The position numbers and the translations under genes were made by a program. Below, piece by piece: positions 1 through 9,988 of a stretch of 64,000 nt of DNA; positions within the stretch are counted from its first letter, which is position 1, and each line of letters begins with the position of its first letter. The notes beneath the pieces are model-generated. The model did not search any database. It was not told the DNA's origin and saw only the letters and a list, made by a program, of their open reading frames with translations. Source of the stretch: Pyrus communis (taxonomy: Eukaryota; Streptophyta; Magnoliopsida; Rosales; Rosaceae). The DNA is taken from positions 8,486,827 to 8,550,826 of the forward strand of contig NC_084805.1 of NCBI RefSeq assembly GCF_963583255.1. Reading direction: 5' to 3'.

Positions 1-1408
1 GGGAAGCTTGCCAATCTACTACATGTCCTTGTTCAAAATTCCTTGCGGGGTGATTGGACGCCTAGAAAAACTAATGAAAGGATTTCTTTGGGAGGGGGTG
101 GAGGAAGGAAAGAAAAACCACCTGGTGAAATGGGAGAGAGTTATTAAAAGTAAGGAGGAAGGGGGTTTAGGAGTAGGGAATTTGAGGAATCAGAATGAAG
201 CGTTATTGGCTAAGTGGTTGTGGAGATTCCCAAAGGAACCAAATTCTCTCTGGCACAAGGTGATAAGAAGCAAGTATGGGCTGCAGGATAATGGGTGGAA
301 TGCAAACCCTCCAGTGCGGGGTTCAAGTCGAAGCCCCTGGAAAGATATTTCGTGTGGTCTCCAATCATTTCTACAATGTTGCAAGTTTAAGGTGGGCAAT
401 GGGGAGAGGGTGAGGTGTTGGGAGGATGTTTGGTTGGAAGGGGGACCATTGAAAGAACAATTTCCTAGATTATTCTTGCTATCGAGAATGCACAACCAGA
501 ACATCGCAAGTTTTGTGGATCTTTCTATCAATTCTTTGAGCTGGAATTTTGATTTCAGGAGAAATTTGAACGAGGTGGAGATAGAAGAGGCGGCTAGATT
601 ATTACAGAAAGTGGAAAATGTTCGCTTGTCTCAATCAAGAGCGGATGATAGAAGGTGGAAACTGGAATTATCAGGATTGTTCACCTGCAAATCCTATCGC
701 TCTTTCTTGAGCAACAATGGGATTGTGCAACATTTTCCACCCTCTTCTCAGATTTGGAAATCAAAAGTTCCTCCGAAGGTCAAAGTTCTTGTGTGGCTAG
801 TGGCTATTGGGAGGCTCAACACTTGTGATCAAATTCAAAGGAGAAGTCCTTTTATTTGCATCTCTCCCCATTGGTGCAGTTTGTGTAAAGCAATGGAGGA
901 AAGTGTTAACCACATTTTTCTTCATTGTTCTTACACGATTCAACTGTGGTGGAAATTGTTTCAGGAGGTTAGAGTAAGTTGGGTCATCCCAAAGGGTTGT
1001 TTTGAGCTTTTAAGCACTAATTTTGAGGCTCTAGGAATTGGGAGGAAAGCTAAAGCTTTGTGGGGTTGTCTGGTGTCGGCAGTTTTTTGGAACATTTGGT
1101 TGGAGCGTAACAAAAGAATTTTTGACGATTATACTGGTGTGGGGGTAGCAGATCTGTGGGGAAGAGTAAGATATTGGGCAGCATTATGGGCTTCAGTTTC
1201 AAATGAATTTAAGAATTACTCTCTTTCTCACATACTGTGGGATATGTTAGCAGTGGTAAAATGATTTTGGTTGAGGTTGTCCTACTTGTAATCTGATCCT
1301 CTGGAGAGATTCTCTTGTTCTGTTCTTGGTGGATTTCTTATCCACTTCTGTGTATTACACTTTTCTTTTTTAATAAACTGTTATAGTTTCTTCTCAAAAA
1401 AAAAAAAA
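1..1408 (+). mobile_element. 3' end of an L1-type plant LINE (non-LTR retrotransposon)
   Basis: The segment carries the C-terminal part of a LINE ORF2, about 130 bp of 3' UTR with AATAAA at 1372-1377, and a 13-base poly(A) tail at 1396-1408. Coding sequence plus poly(A) in this order is the normal LINE 3' end. The 5' part lies outside the window, so neither element length nor target-site duplication can be judged. It abuts a decayed cellular-type exon at 1409, so it probably inserted into or next to that gene. Confidence 0.88.
2..1264 (+). CDS. LINE ORF2 C-terminal fragment (RT thumb region and zf-RVT zinc-binding domain)
   Basis: The reading frame is open from the window edge to a TGA-flanked stop at 1262-1264, about 420 residues, so the start is outside the window. 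Its beginning (SLPIYYMSLFKIP) is the conserved block just after the reverse transcriptase palm in plant LINEs. It is followed by the W-rich region FLWEG...HLVKWERV and GGLGVGNL. Around residues 245-320 is a zf-RVT domain: IWKSKVPPKVKVLVW, then a CSLC pair and an HIFLHC pair as likely metal ligands. No RNase H domain follows, unlike the LINE at 51.8-54.3 kb. The frame has no internal stops, so the copy is fairly young. The role in the family is target-primed reverse transcription. The product is a mobile-element protein, not a host gene. Confidence 0.85.
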   Translation, partial: GSLPIYYMSLFKIPCGVIGRLEKLMKGFLWEGVEEGKKNHLVKWERVIKSKEEGGLGVGNLRNQNEALLAKWLWRFPKEPNSLWHKVIRSKYGLQDNGWNANPPVRGSSRSPWKDISCGLQSFLQCCKFKVGNGERVRCWEDVWLEGGPLKEQFPRLFLLSRMHNQNIASFVDLSINSLSWNFDFRRNLNEVEIEEAARLLQKVENVRLSQSRADDRRWKLELSGLFTCKSYRSFLSNNGIVQHFPPSSQIWKSKVPPKVKVLVWLVAIGRLNTCDQIQRRSPFICISPHWCSLCKAMEESVNHIFLHCSYTIQLWWKLFQEVRVSWVIPKGCFELLSTNFEALGIGRKAKALWGCLVSAVFWNIWLERNKRIFDDYTGVGVADLWGRVRYWAALWASVSNEFKNYSLSHILWDMLAVVK

Positions 1409-1538
1409 GTACACAATGAGGAACTTCGTAATAATGCTCGTTTTCATGCTTCCTGTGGGAGGAACCCTTATGTCGATTTTGATGAGGAGCAACGATTGGG
1501 TGCAAAACTAAAGGTTAGTGTTGTCTTTTGTGTGTGTT

Positions 1539-1588
<50 letters not shown>

Positions 1589-2622
1589 GCCATCAACCAA
1601 TAGTTTGATGCTTAATAATACAAGTACTTCTGCTATAGGAACTGAGTAGGAGAAGTTACAACTAGCGCAGAAATTGTTAGGCCTTTGTACTAGCGTTTTG
1701 AAGGTCTGTTAAAGGTCACTTGGCAATTAATAACTATTCACTCTCGGAAAATAAAAAAAAAAAAAAAAAAATTCAGGACCAGGACTTACGTCTCATTTTG
1801 AATAACTTTCAGGCTGCTGGAATAGCAAAGCAATCGGCACATATAAACCCGTCTGCTGCTGAAGTGGCGCTTGAGCAACTCAATAACAAGATTACTTTAA
1901 TGGACAGAATTACAGGAATTGAAGTTTTAAGGTATATAAAACTTTATCTTCAAGGTTGGGACCAGTCAAACCAAGTAGTCACCTCTCAACCACCTCAGGA
2001 CAGTAGTGGATACAATTACCATGGACAACATCAAAATCCTGGCTACAACTACAATCAAACACCTAATGTTGCCAGCCACGGTTATGATCGGGCATATGCT
2101 CAACAGCCACCAAGTTATGGAGGCCAAGCTCCAGTATCTGATTACCAGCAACAATATGCAACTTCAGGGTATGGACCGCCTGCGGTGCCATCCATCAGGG
2201 ATGCAACTGCTTCCCAAAGTACCCAGTCTTTGGCTGCTTAACAAGTTCCTTACAGCCAGCCAACGGCCAGCCCTCAAGCTGGATAATGCACTCATCCAGG
2301 CAGCACAGGCCAACCACATCCTGGTTATTACCAAGCAGGTTATGTAGGGCAGCAGGGGGTCGAAGGCCCTTCTGCAGAGTCTCAGCCCACAGCATATGGA
2401 CACGGTGAGTACCATCAGCCAGACACCCATTATGCCCCATCAGTGAATCCTCCTACAAACAGAGAGACATAGCATCGGCAACGTGGCCATTCAGAGCTTC
2501 CAACCAATGGATACGAAGAGCCATCAGGTTATGGAGCTAAAAGAACCGATGACAAAGAATTCAGATGGGGATGCGTTGGCCCTGCAGCGGAGACTGTCGG
2601 TTCTGAAATCTGATATTATAGC
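1409..2622 (+). pseudogene. Decayed tail of a Y/Q/G/P-rich protein gene (RNA-binding-like)
   Basis: An exon-like piece at about 1409-1512 reads EELRNNARFHASCGRNP and then VDFDEEQRLGAKLK, followed by a GT donor at 1513. After a TG/GA microsatellite and a poly(A) run, a frame from about 1800 reads AAGIAKQSAHINPSAAEVAL and then a long Y/Q/G/P-rich stretch (GYNYNQTP, QQPPSYGGQAP, GYGPPAVP). The same frame continues past stops at 2239-2241, 2284-2286 and 2470-2472 with the same composition (GYYQAGYVGQQ, TAYGHGEYHQ, NGYEEPSGYGAKR). This composition resembles C-terminal tails of plant KH/FUBP-like RNA-binding proteins, but no KH domain is visible and the family is not certain. The stops and the LINE junction argue for a pseudogene. 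Confidence 0.5.
1529..1587. repeat. Compound microsatellite (TG)n(AG)n
   Basis: An interrupted TG run at 1529-1558 passes directly into an AG run ending at 1586. It lies in what looks like an intron of the decayed gene. Confidence 0.95.
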
Positions 2623-3229
2623 TGGTTAAGGATGTCGTTTCTTACTTATGTTCCTTATTTTCTCTTTTTTTTCTTTCTTGGGGTTTGATATTTGCTCTCA
2701 TGCTCTCATGTACAATCTCTGTGGCTGCAGAACATTATATTTTAAGTCTTCAAATGTAGGAATATCTTGTTAGACAGCCGTTTATTATGTTCAGATGTGA
2801 TGGTTATCCGTTAACCGGCAGTCCAGGAGTCGCTGATCACTAGTTTTATGTTCATCTAATTTCGTAATATTTTCAGTCCCGAGGTCCATGAAATATTTGT
2901 AATTGAATGGCACCGTAGGAGCTAAGCACTAGATGAGATGCTCGACTTCTTCTGAAAGAGTAGAGTGTTTTGCTTTGGAAGGACCAGTCCTACAAAGACT
3001 GAACTCCAATAAAGTGGAGACCAAGTGTCCCTAAACTAAGCGGTCATTGGCACGACATGTTGAGTTCACTGTCCCTAGAGTAAACTTATGTTTCCACAAG
3101 GTCAACTGACATTCAGTTTCCTTATTCATTATACTTTTCTTTCCAGCTTTTACATGTAGTGAAGAAACCCAAGCTTATATTTGCACTAGTAATTGCCAAT
3201 TGGTGGCAAAAACAAAACAGTACAGATAT
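2623..3229. other. Non-coding stretch between decayed gene and gypsy element
   Basis: No convincing ORF, RNA gene or repeat is seen. Position and T-rich start are compatible with the former 3' UTR and downstream flank of the decayed gene. Confidence 0.5.
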
Positions 3230-3728
3230 TGTTAGGATACTGTCAGTTGGCATCGTCTTCGACATGCTAGTGAACTGGGCGAGCCCTTCGGAAAACAAAC
3301 GTCCATGGACTGCATTGCCGTGCACCCACTAACATGCCTAGGACAAGCCTGTGCATTGGTTCATCCAAAGCCGAACCCACCCTAATATCCAACAATCCGA
3401 GGGCAACCGAAGGTCGAAAACATGCATGTCGAAAAAACAACCCACTCCCATGCAATCCCACCCCAAAATTTTTTCCCACCCCCATGCAATCCCACCCCAA
3501 AATTTTTCCCACCCCCTGCTTGCAACAAATAATCCCATGCTATTTTTTGAGGAGAAAATATTTTTTCCAACCCGCCCTTTTTTAAAACGTTTTTTCCACC
3601 CCGTTTAAAACCATTTTGTTCCCCCATTTTATTTTGAAAAGCCTGTAAGAGAAGTTTAACAGTCAATGAAATAGTATTGTTCTTCTGTCTCTGTACAGCC
3701 ATTGAAGATTTGGAGCTAGGTTCTAACA
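3230..3728 (+). repeat. 5' LTR of the chromovirus, with a foreign block
   Basis: The LTR runs from TGTTAGG to CTAACA. Compared with the right LTR (180 bp), about 75 bp in the middle are replaced by about 380 bp (about 3261-3640). That block is C-rich and contains a tandem pair of a roughly 34 bp unit at 3447-3513 (key motif CATGCAATCCCACCCCAAAA). Confidence 0.75.
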
Positions 3729-3729
3729 T

Positions 3730-3739
3730 TGGTATCAGA
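3730..3739 (+). other. Primer-binding site, tRNA-iMet type
   Basis: TGGTATCAGA starts two bases after the LTR terminus. It is the first ten bases of the standard plant iMet PBS (TGGTATCAGAGC). Confidence 0.8.
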
Positions 3740-3764
3740 CAGTCGTTCGATCCTCTCAATCCTT

Positions 3765-4700
3765 CTCTGTTGTATGACGCGTCAACCGTGGTCGAAAAAC
3801 ATGAAAACAAGGGTTTCTAATTCGACGAGTAAGATGACCCAAGAATTGATTCTTATTCAATTGCAGTCACTCATGGCAAGCGGCAATGGAGGATCTATTG
3901 GAGAATCTTCAAAGGCAACTCCATTGAATCCACAGATGCCAGAAGGAATGAATCCTAATTCGGTTCCCACTTTCAAGAATCAAGATTGTGGCCATTAGGA
4001 CGGATTATCTTAAAGATGGATTTTCCTCGTTTCAATGATGGTGATGATCCATTAGGGTGGATTATTAAGGCTTAGCATTAATTTGAGCTCTTCAACAACG
4101 TTGAGGATTCGAAGAAGGTAAAATTGGCGTCTTTCCACATGGAAAGGGAAACTTTACGATGGTTTCAATGGGCGTGATGCTTGCCAAACTACCCCCGTTG
4201 GGAAGAATTCACAAAGGTGCTATGTCAAGAATTTGGTCCCTCTGAATTAGAAGATTCAGCTGAGACATTGGTTAAACTGCGACAAGTGGGTACTCTTTGA
4301 GACTATGTGATCGAATTCAGGCTTCTAGCAAATCGTACCAGGGATATCAACCCATCACTTCTTAAGTCTTGTTTCATCAGAGGATTGAAGGCAGAACTCA
4401 GACATGATGTGAAACTCTTGAAGCCTAAAGATGTTCTTGAAACTTCTGCTTTTGCCCAACAAATCGTTCCAAGCTTACTGATCTCAAGGTGAAATCTTCC
4501 TATAAACCTCTTGTGATTCAGCCTAATTTTAGACCACCTTTGCAAATTGTGAACACTAATACTATGGCTGAGAATAGATCAAGATTCAAATAAAGTGAGT
4601 AGATTAACACCAGAAAAAGTAGAACATTGCAGGAAGAATGGTCTTTATTTTCACTGTAAAGAAAAACATGTTAGAGGCCATAGTTGTAAAAAGAAATAAT
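3765..4700 (+). pseudogene. Chromovirus gag remnant
   Basis: Frame-shifted pieces cover the gag region: an N-terminal piece (MTQELILIQLQSLMA), a central piece (KMDFPRFNDGDDPLGW, then LRWFQW and WEEFTKVLCQEFGP) and YVIEFRLLANR...LKSCFIRGLKAELR. The zinc knuckle at about 4625-4698 reads NGLYFHCKEKHVRGHSC. In the family the first knuckle cysteine usually sits where this copy has Y (GLCF to GLYF), so metal binding would be lost. Several in-frame stops are present. Gag would have formed the virus-like particle. Confidence 0.8.
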
Positions 4701-6120
4701 TGTTATTATTTTATGTGCAAGACTATGTAGAGGGTAAGGAGAATGAAGTAGAGAATGATTTAGATGAGGGAGAACCTGAGATCACTGCTTGTGCACTATT
4801 TGGGACTCCAGCACCTCCATCTATAAATATCATGAAGGTTTCTGGATTTATCAAGAATTGTCTTGTCACAAGCTTAATAGACTCAAGGAGTTCACATAAT
4901 TTTATAGATTTGGGATAGGTTAAAAGACTTAGGAGCCATTTGGGCACAAGTCATGTCTTCAATGTCAAGATTGTTGATGGTGGTAAGACGGCTACACTGG
5001 GTACATTATCTCAAGCTCCTATTAAATTCATTGAGTATAGAGGTATGCTATTACATGTGGTGGTTATGATGTTGTCTTAGGGGTTCAGTGGCTTAAGATC
5101 ATGGGTCCTATATTGTGGAATTTTGATTTCGGTCATAAAAAATGAGGGTACTTGGAGAAAGTGCATGGACTATAGAGGGCTCAATGATATCATTATCAAG
5201 GATAAGTTTCCTATCCATCTTATTGATAAATTGTTTGGTGCACAATACTTTTTCAAAATTAGATCTAAGGGCATGATATCACATACTTAGAATGTGATGA
5301 TGTCGAAAAGACTGCATTTCAAACACATGATGGCCATTATGAATTTCTGGTAAAGCTATTTGGGTTGACAAATGCCCACGTCACTTTTCAGTGTTTAATG
5401 AATGAAATATTTGTACACATCTCAGAAAATTTATCCTTGTTTGCTTTGATGATATCTTGATCTATAGTGTTTCTTGATCCTTGCATCTGCAACACTTAAG
5501 GATAGTTTTTGACACTATGAGAGCATACATTGTCTGTAAAGCAATCCAAGTGTGCTTTTGGTAAATCTCACGTTGAATATTTGGGTCATATAGTGACCAA
5601 GGATGGAGTTTCTACTAATCCTACTAAATTGGATTCCATCTCTAAATTCCTACATCTGTGAAAGCTTTTAGGGGATTACTCAAAAGTAATCTTGCAGCTG
5701 CTCATTGTAGAATGAAAGTAGAAGCTGATAAACATAGGGCTGAGAGGGTATTTGAAGTTGGTGACTGGGTCTATTTAAGGTTGGTACCTTACCAACATGT
5801 CTCTGGCTTCACATCCTTCTCGCTAACTCCAACCTCGATTCTATGGTCCTTTTTCCAATTTACATCCAGTGTTTCATGTTTCTTGTCTGAAGAAGCATTT
5901 GGGCACTAATGTACGGACTAGTGCACCACTGCCTATGATATCAGATTCTGGTATCCTGCAAGATGTTCTAGTGGCTATTCTGGAAAGAAGGTTGATCAAG
6001 AAGGGTAATGCAGCTGCTGCTAAAGTACTAGTTCACTGGAAAAATCATTCTAAGGAGGATGCTGCCTGAAATCATACCGAGACTTAAAGCTCAAGTTTCC
6101 TGAAGTTGCTCATTTGTGAT
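4700..6120 (+). pseudogene. Chromovirus pol remnant (PR, RT, integrase tail, chromodomain-like)
   Basis: The protease active-site region reads SLIDSRSSHNFID, where the usual DSG is DSR, so it is probably inactive. RT pieces follow from about 5130: [33 protein letters not shown], then CFDDILIYS at about 5442-5468 as the catalytic DD box, and SKCAFGKSHVEYLGHIV. At about 5655 the sequence jumps to RMKVEADKHRAERVFEVGDW, the C-terminal part of integrase, and then FHVSCLKKHLG. It ends with ILERRLIKKGNAAAAKVLVH, a chromodomain-like tail that in this family directs integration. RNase H and the integrase DDE core are deleted. Confidence 0.85.
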
Positions 6121-6199
6121 TTGTCTTGTTTTGCGTTGTTGTAATAGCTGCTGTGATTACTGTTGTTGTGTTCATTCTGTTGTTTACAAGTTTTGTTTC

Positions 6200-6390
6200 A
6201 AGGGAGGTATTGTTAGGATACTGCCAGTTGGCATCATCTTACGGTGCCAAGTGTACGATAGCTGATTACTAGAGTTGGAAATATCCTACAAATAGGAGCT
6301 TGTAAGAGAAGTTCAACAGTCAATGAAATAGTATTGTTCTTCTGTTATACATTATCTCTGTCCAGCCATTGAACATGTGGAGCTAGGTTC
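6200..6390 (+). repeat. Polypurine tract and 3' LTR of the chromovirus
   Basis: AAGGGAGGT at 6200-6208 is the polypurine tract for plus-strand priming. The LTR begins TGTTAGGATACTGCC at 6211 and ends about 6390 at GGAGCTAGGTTC, losing the last five bases seen in the left copy. It lies 91 bp beyond the stop codon of the convergent kinase gene, so transcripts of that gene probably run into the LTR. Confidence 0.8.
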
Positions 6391-6481
6391 GAAAAGATGA
6401 AGCGAAGCATGCCCCTAAAAAAGGAGAGACAGAAACACAGGCGGAGGGCGATCCCTCCGTTGCTGCAAGACATTGTACCAA

Positions 6482-9400
6482 TTAAATTGCATAGACTATC
6501 TCTCCGCTGCTGTCAATGTCAATGTCGGGATCAGACTCGAGATCCTCCTCCATGTTATCTATGTCCAGGCTGCCAGCAAGATACTGGTTGAGACTGTTGG
6601 CCCCGGCTGCAGGTATTGTAGCCTCGGCAATTATCTGCATAATCTCATCAAGGCTTTGCATGGGTTGATCCGGCTCTTCAAACTGGTTGTTCATGGTGTT
6701 TTCAACCATGAGATCTGCTGGAAGGTTCTTTAGAAACCATTCGTGGTTCCTGATCTCAGGGATGGTTATCCTCTGTTGCATACAATAATAATCAATGAGA
6801 ATCGAATCAGAACAATGTTATTTCTGTTCCTTAACCCCTAATCAGATATGGGGAAGCAAGCTAATGGAATCAAAACTAGATAGTGAAGCTTAGAGAAATA
6901 TAGTTTTATACGCAAATGCCACTTATTCGGCAATGCATTTACGGATTAAAGTATAATACAAAGAATATCACGCACCTTCTCGGGCTCAGCTACGAAAATC
7001 CTTGATATTAGATGGCGGCACTCTGGAGATATATGAACATAGTCAGGAATAGAGTACTGGACATTCGTTATCCGCTGCACAAGAGGAAAAACCTTAGACT
7101 TGAGTTAAGCTTCATAGCCACCAAGTTTCAGTAGCAAATAAGGTTAAAAAAGTTACGTGTATTGTCTTGCGGAAGTTTTTAGGCTCCCCAGGATCTTCAA
7201 ATGGATATGCACCTACCAACATGACATATAAGGTCACCCCACAAGACCATACATCTGCAATCTGGAAGGGTAGATCAAAATGGAGACTATTAAAATGATT
7301 GTGCAGAAATGCACAGTATTTATGGCACCGACAAATTATCATTGCAAAATACAGGATCAGTTATGCAGGATTGAATTCCAACACTGAAACTTCGTGGGAG
7401 TGTGAATAATCAAATTGCCAGCATCAAACTATAGGATGGGAGTGCCACTTAGTACTATGGTCTAGTGGTATTCCTCCACACTTGTAAGTGAGAGGCCTTA
7501 GGTTCGATTCTTGCCCAAGGCGAATTTGAACCACATTATTGCTAGCCCATTCTAAGGCTAAGCCCACCCCCATCCCCCTTAGTGTAGATATATCGTTTAT
7601 TTCAAAAAAAAAAAAAAAAAATTATAGGATGGGAATATATAAGGTTAGACAAACCAATAATCAAATTGTAAGCTAAGTTCTTTTCCAGAAAGTCTTCAGC
7701 TAAGTTTAACATATGCAAATACAAATAAGTAACGCAGTGCAATGACTTTGCAAAGAATTGGCACAGATAAATTAAAGTGGAACAAATAAAGCCAATAAAT
7801 ACAAATAAGTACTATTACCTTTCCATCATATTCTTTCTTGAGTAACACCTCAGGTGCAATATATGCAGGGGTGCCCACAGTCGATTTTGGTTGTGAATGC
7901 AGCACCGAGGACTCGAAAACAGAGACCAAGGCTAATTAGATGGATATGATAAAAAATATTCATCCAAGAGTAAAGAGGCAGACTAATTCCTGTGTGGTAT
8001 CTACCAGATAAAGAAAAACACAGAACATGCATTTTCCAAACACATTTCCATTGAGTTTAATCACCAGAGATATTTCATAATTTAGCACCGGACTCCTGCG
8101 AAATGAAGGTCGCTGTGCATGCAAAGACACAGAGAGAGAGTGTGTGTGTGTAGTACCTTTGAGTAGCCAAAGTCACATATTTTTAAACGAGGAGCTGGAC
8201 TTCCATCTAACAATGTGTTCTCCAACTTCAAGTCCCGGTGGCACACTTGCTTCATAAAGAAATACAAAAAAAATGTATCCAATTCAGAAATCTAGTAGAA
8301 GGTATAAAAAAAATAAAATAAACATGGACAACATATTCCCATACCATTGCATGACAGTAACTGACTCCTGATATAAGTTGCTGGAAGAAGAAACGCGCCT
8401 GCAACACAAGAACATTAGAAATAGGTAGGACTCATTATCAGATACTAAATCAATGTGGTGGATAGGAACCTCATCCTCACTGAAACGCCCAGCGTTGCAT
8501 ATACGCTCAAAGAGCTCTCCCCCAGATGCATATTCCATCACAATAGCCAGATGAGTGGGTGTTAATATTACCTACAACCACATAGTAACAAAACTGAGTT
8601 CCGTGGTGAAATTAATTTGTGTTTAAATGTTAATATTTAACAGACCTCTTTGAACCGGACAATGTTCGGATGCCTCAATGACCTGTGGTTTATAATTTCT
8701 CTTTGTACATTTTCATCTATCTGTTAGACAAAAGTATAGAAGTAGGGTAAACCAACAATGAAAAGAGAATATTAATTGGAATTACCAAGCCCTACAACAA
8801 CCAATACCAACAATAACGCAAAAGTAAAATCTTATCTTTGCATAAATAAAAAGATTTTTTGTTTTTGATCAAACGATTTTAATCAAGTAACATTTGCTGC
8901 CTATATCACTATTTATAAGATCAAATTCAAGATTCAAGCACACTATGGATAAGAAGAAGATAAAATAAAATTGTTCATTAAGTGGTTTAGAAAAGAATGT
9001 CAGCATACGATTGTTAAAACCCATCAAGTCATAGTCTTTCTCCTTCTGATTCACTAAAAATGCTAATTTTGTTGATTCTTTAAACATCTAACAATTCTCA
9101 AGTTATCTAATCACACCACACCACACCACACCACACTGGGGAGTTCAATTCCTTCCAAAGAGAGATTACAAACCAACTAACTGGGAAAATGGAAGAAAAC
9201 AAACAATTGTAAAAATTTCAATTATCTTGTCCCCAAAAGCCAAATTTCAATTTATCATGTCCCCAAAAGCTAAGACCTCCCACTCAGCAGACAATCTCCA
9301 TAACAATAGTTGGTTTAGATTCAAGTGCTCAGGATTGTGTTTGGTAAATTTAACACGCGCCGTCTGTTAAATGTTTGGTAAAAAGCTGAACTTGAAAACC

Positions 9401-9750
9401 TAAAGAAACCAACTAAAACCAAACACAATCATGAGCACTTGTATTTGAATCCAACTAAAATCAACTCAGTTTAAGACACTTCAGTAGGAAAGGACAGATA
9501 ATCAACTTCCACAAACTCCCATTTGAAATACACATAAACTCCATAATCCTGAAATCCAAAAACATAATACATTTCCTAACACCTGCAAACAATCACAAAA
9601 GGAAACCAAACCAACAAAGCAACAATAAACTAGAAAACCCATCAACCTTCACCTACAAAACAAAATAATTTATAGAAAAAAAAAATCCAAAAAAGCAATC
9701 AACTCCCAAATTTCAACAAATGATTCATGCCTCAAACCCCATTTCAAAAA

Positions 9751-9786
<36 letters not shown>

Positions 9787-9988
9787 GGAAGAGTAAAATC
9801 GAGAGACTAACCTTCTCACCTCTCTCTATGTATTTCACAGCAACAAGCTCACCAGTCTGCTTGTCCCTCATAAGCCGTGCAACCCCGAAATTTCCCGACC
9901 CAATATCCCGAACCAGCTCGTACCGATCGCTGTCGTGCATGATCGGCATGTCCATGGCTGGCCCAACTGTGAGCACAGACCGATTCAT
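6482..9988 (-). CDS. SnRK2.6: SnRK2-type Ser/Thr protein kinase, OST1/SnRK2.6 subgroup (ABA signalling)
   Basis: Nine exons join with intact GT-AG sites and frame: 9988-9812, 8720-8646, 8571-8470, 8398-8345, 8249-8157, 7911-7819, 7261-7157, 7074-6976 and 6772-6482. The product is 362 residues, the same length as Arabidopsis OST1. Visible are the P-loop GSGNFGVA, catalytic Lys52 (VAVKYIERG), HRDLKLEN with Asp142, DFG with Asp162, activation loop [12 protein letters not shown] (Ser173/Ser177 matching OST1 Ser171/Ser175), and APE. The C-terminus has the SnRK2 box (about 300-320) and the acidic ABA box ending [12 protein letters not shown], which in subclass III binds PP2C phosphatases. Known family role: activated when ABA receptors inhibit PP2Cs, it phosphorylates bZIP factors and guard-cell channels. 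[16 protein letters not shown] and the tail favour SnRK2.6 over 2.2/2.3. No damage is seen. Confidence 0.97.
7442..7622 (+). mobile_element. tRNA-derived SINE in intron 6 of the SnRK2 gene
   Basis: The 181 bp insertion has a pol III A box (TGGTCTAGTGGTA, 7458-7470) and B box (GGTTCGATTC, 7501-7510) at tRNA-like spacing. It ends in a poly(A) tail and is flanked by 12 bp perfect duplications TATAGGATGGGA at 7430-7441 and 7623-7634. It is antisense to the host gene. The element is far from the splice sites, so the gene should be spliced normally. Confidence 0.93.
9112..9137. repeat. CACAC pentanucleotide repeat in SnRK2 intron 1
   Basis: About five copies of CACAC appear in a row inside the 1.1 kb first intron. 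No coding signal surrounds it. Confidence 0.9.
9753..9782. repeat. (AT)n microsatellite in SnRK2 intron 1
   Basis: Fifteen AT units lie about 30 bp downstream (in gene orientation) of the exon 1 splice donor. This is a likely polymorphic marker. Confidence 0.95.

Larger units (their letters stand above)
3230..6390 (+). mobile_element. Decayed Ty3/gypsy chromovirus LTR retrotransposon
   Basis: Both LTRs start TGTTAGGATACTG and share a distal block (TGTAAGAGAAGTT, then CAATGAAATAGTATTG, then GGAGCTAGGTTC). The left LTR ends TAACA. A primer-binding site matching initiator tRNA-Met follows it, and a purine tract precedes the right LTR. The interior reads gag, protease, RT, then the integrase tail and a chromodomain-like segment, which is the Ty3/gypsy chromovirus order. 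RNase H and the integrase core are missing because RT sequence is joined to the integrase tail at about 5655. Many stops and frameshifts show an old, dead copy. The right LTR lacks the terminal bases, so no target duplication can be scored. Confidence 0.88.

Noticed and set aside
190..531. 113-codon minus-strand ORF
   Set aside because: It lies opposite to the LINE ORF2 frame and has no domain. It is a shadow of the coding strand.
3334..3608. Overlapping ORFs of 83-142 codons on both strands
   Set aside because: They are caused by the C-rich tandem unit in the chromovirus LTR, and the same words are open in all frames.
7458..7510. tRNA-like A and B boxes, possible tRNA gene
   Set aside because: There is no cloverleaf or acceptor stem. 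The poly(A) tail and target duplications show a SINE.
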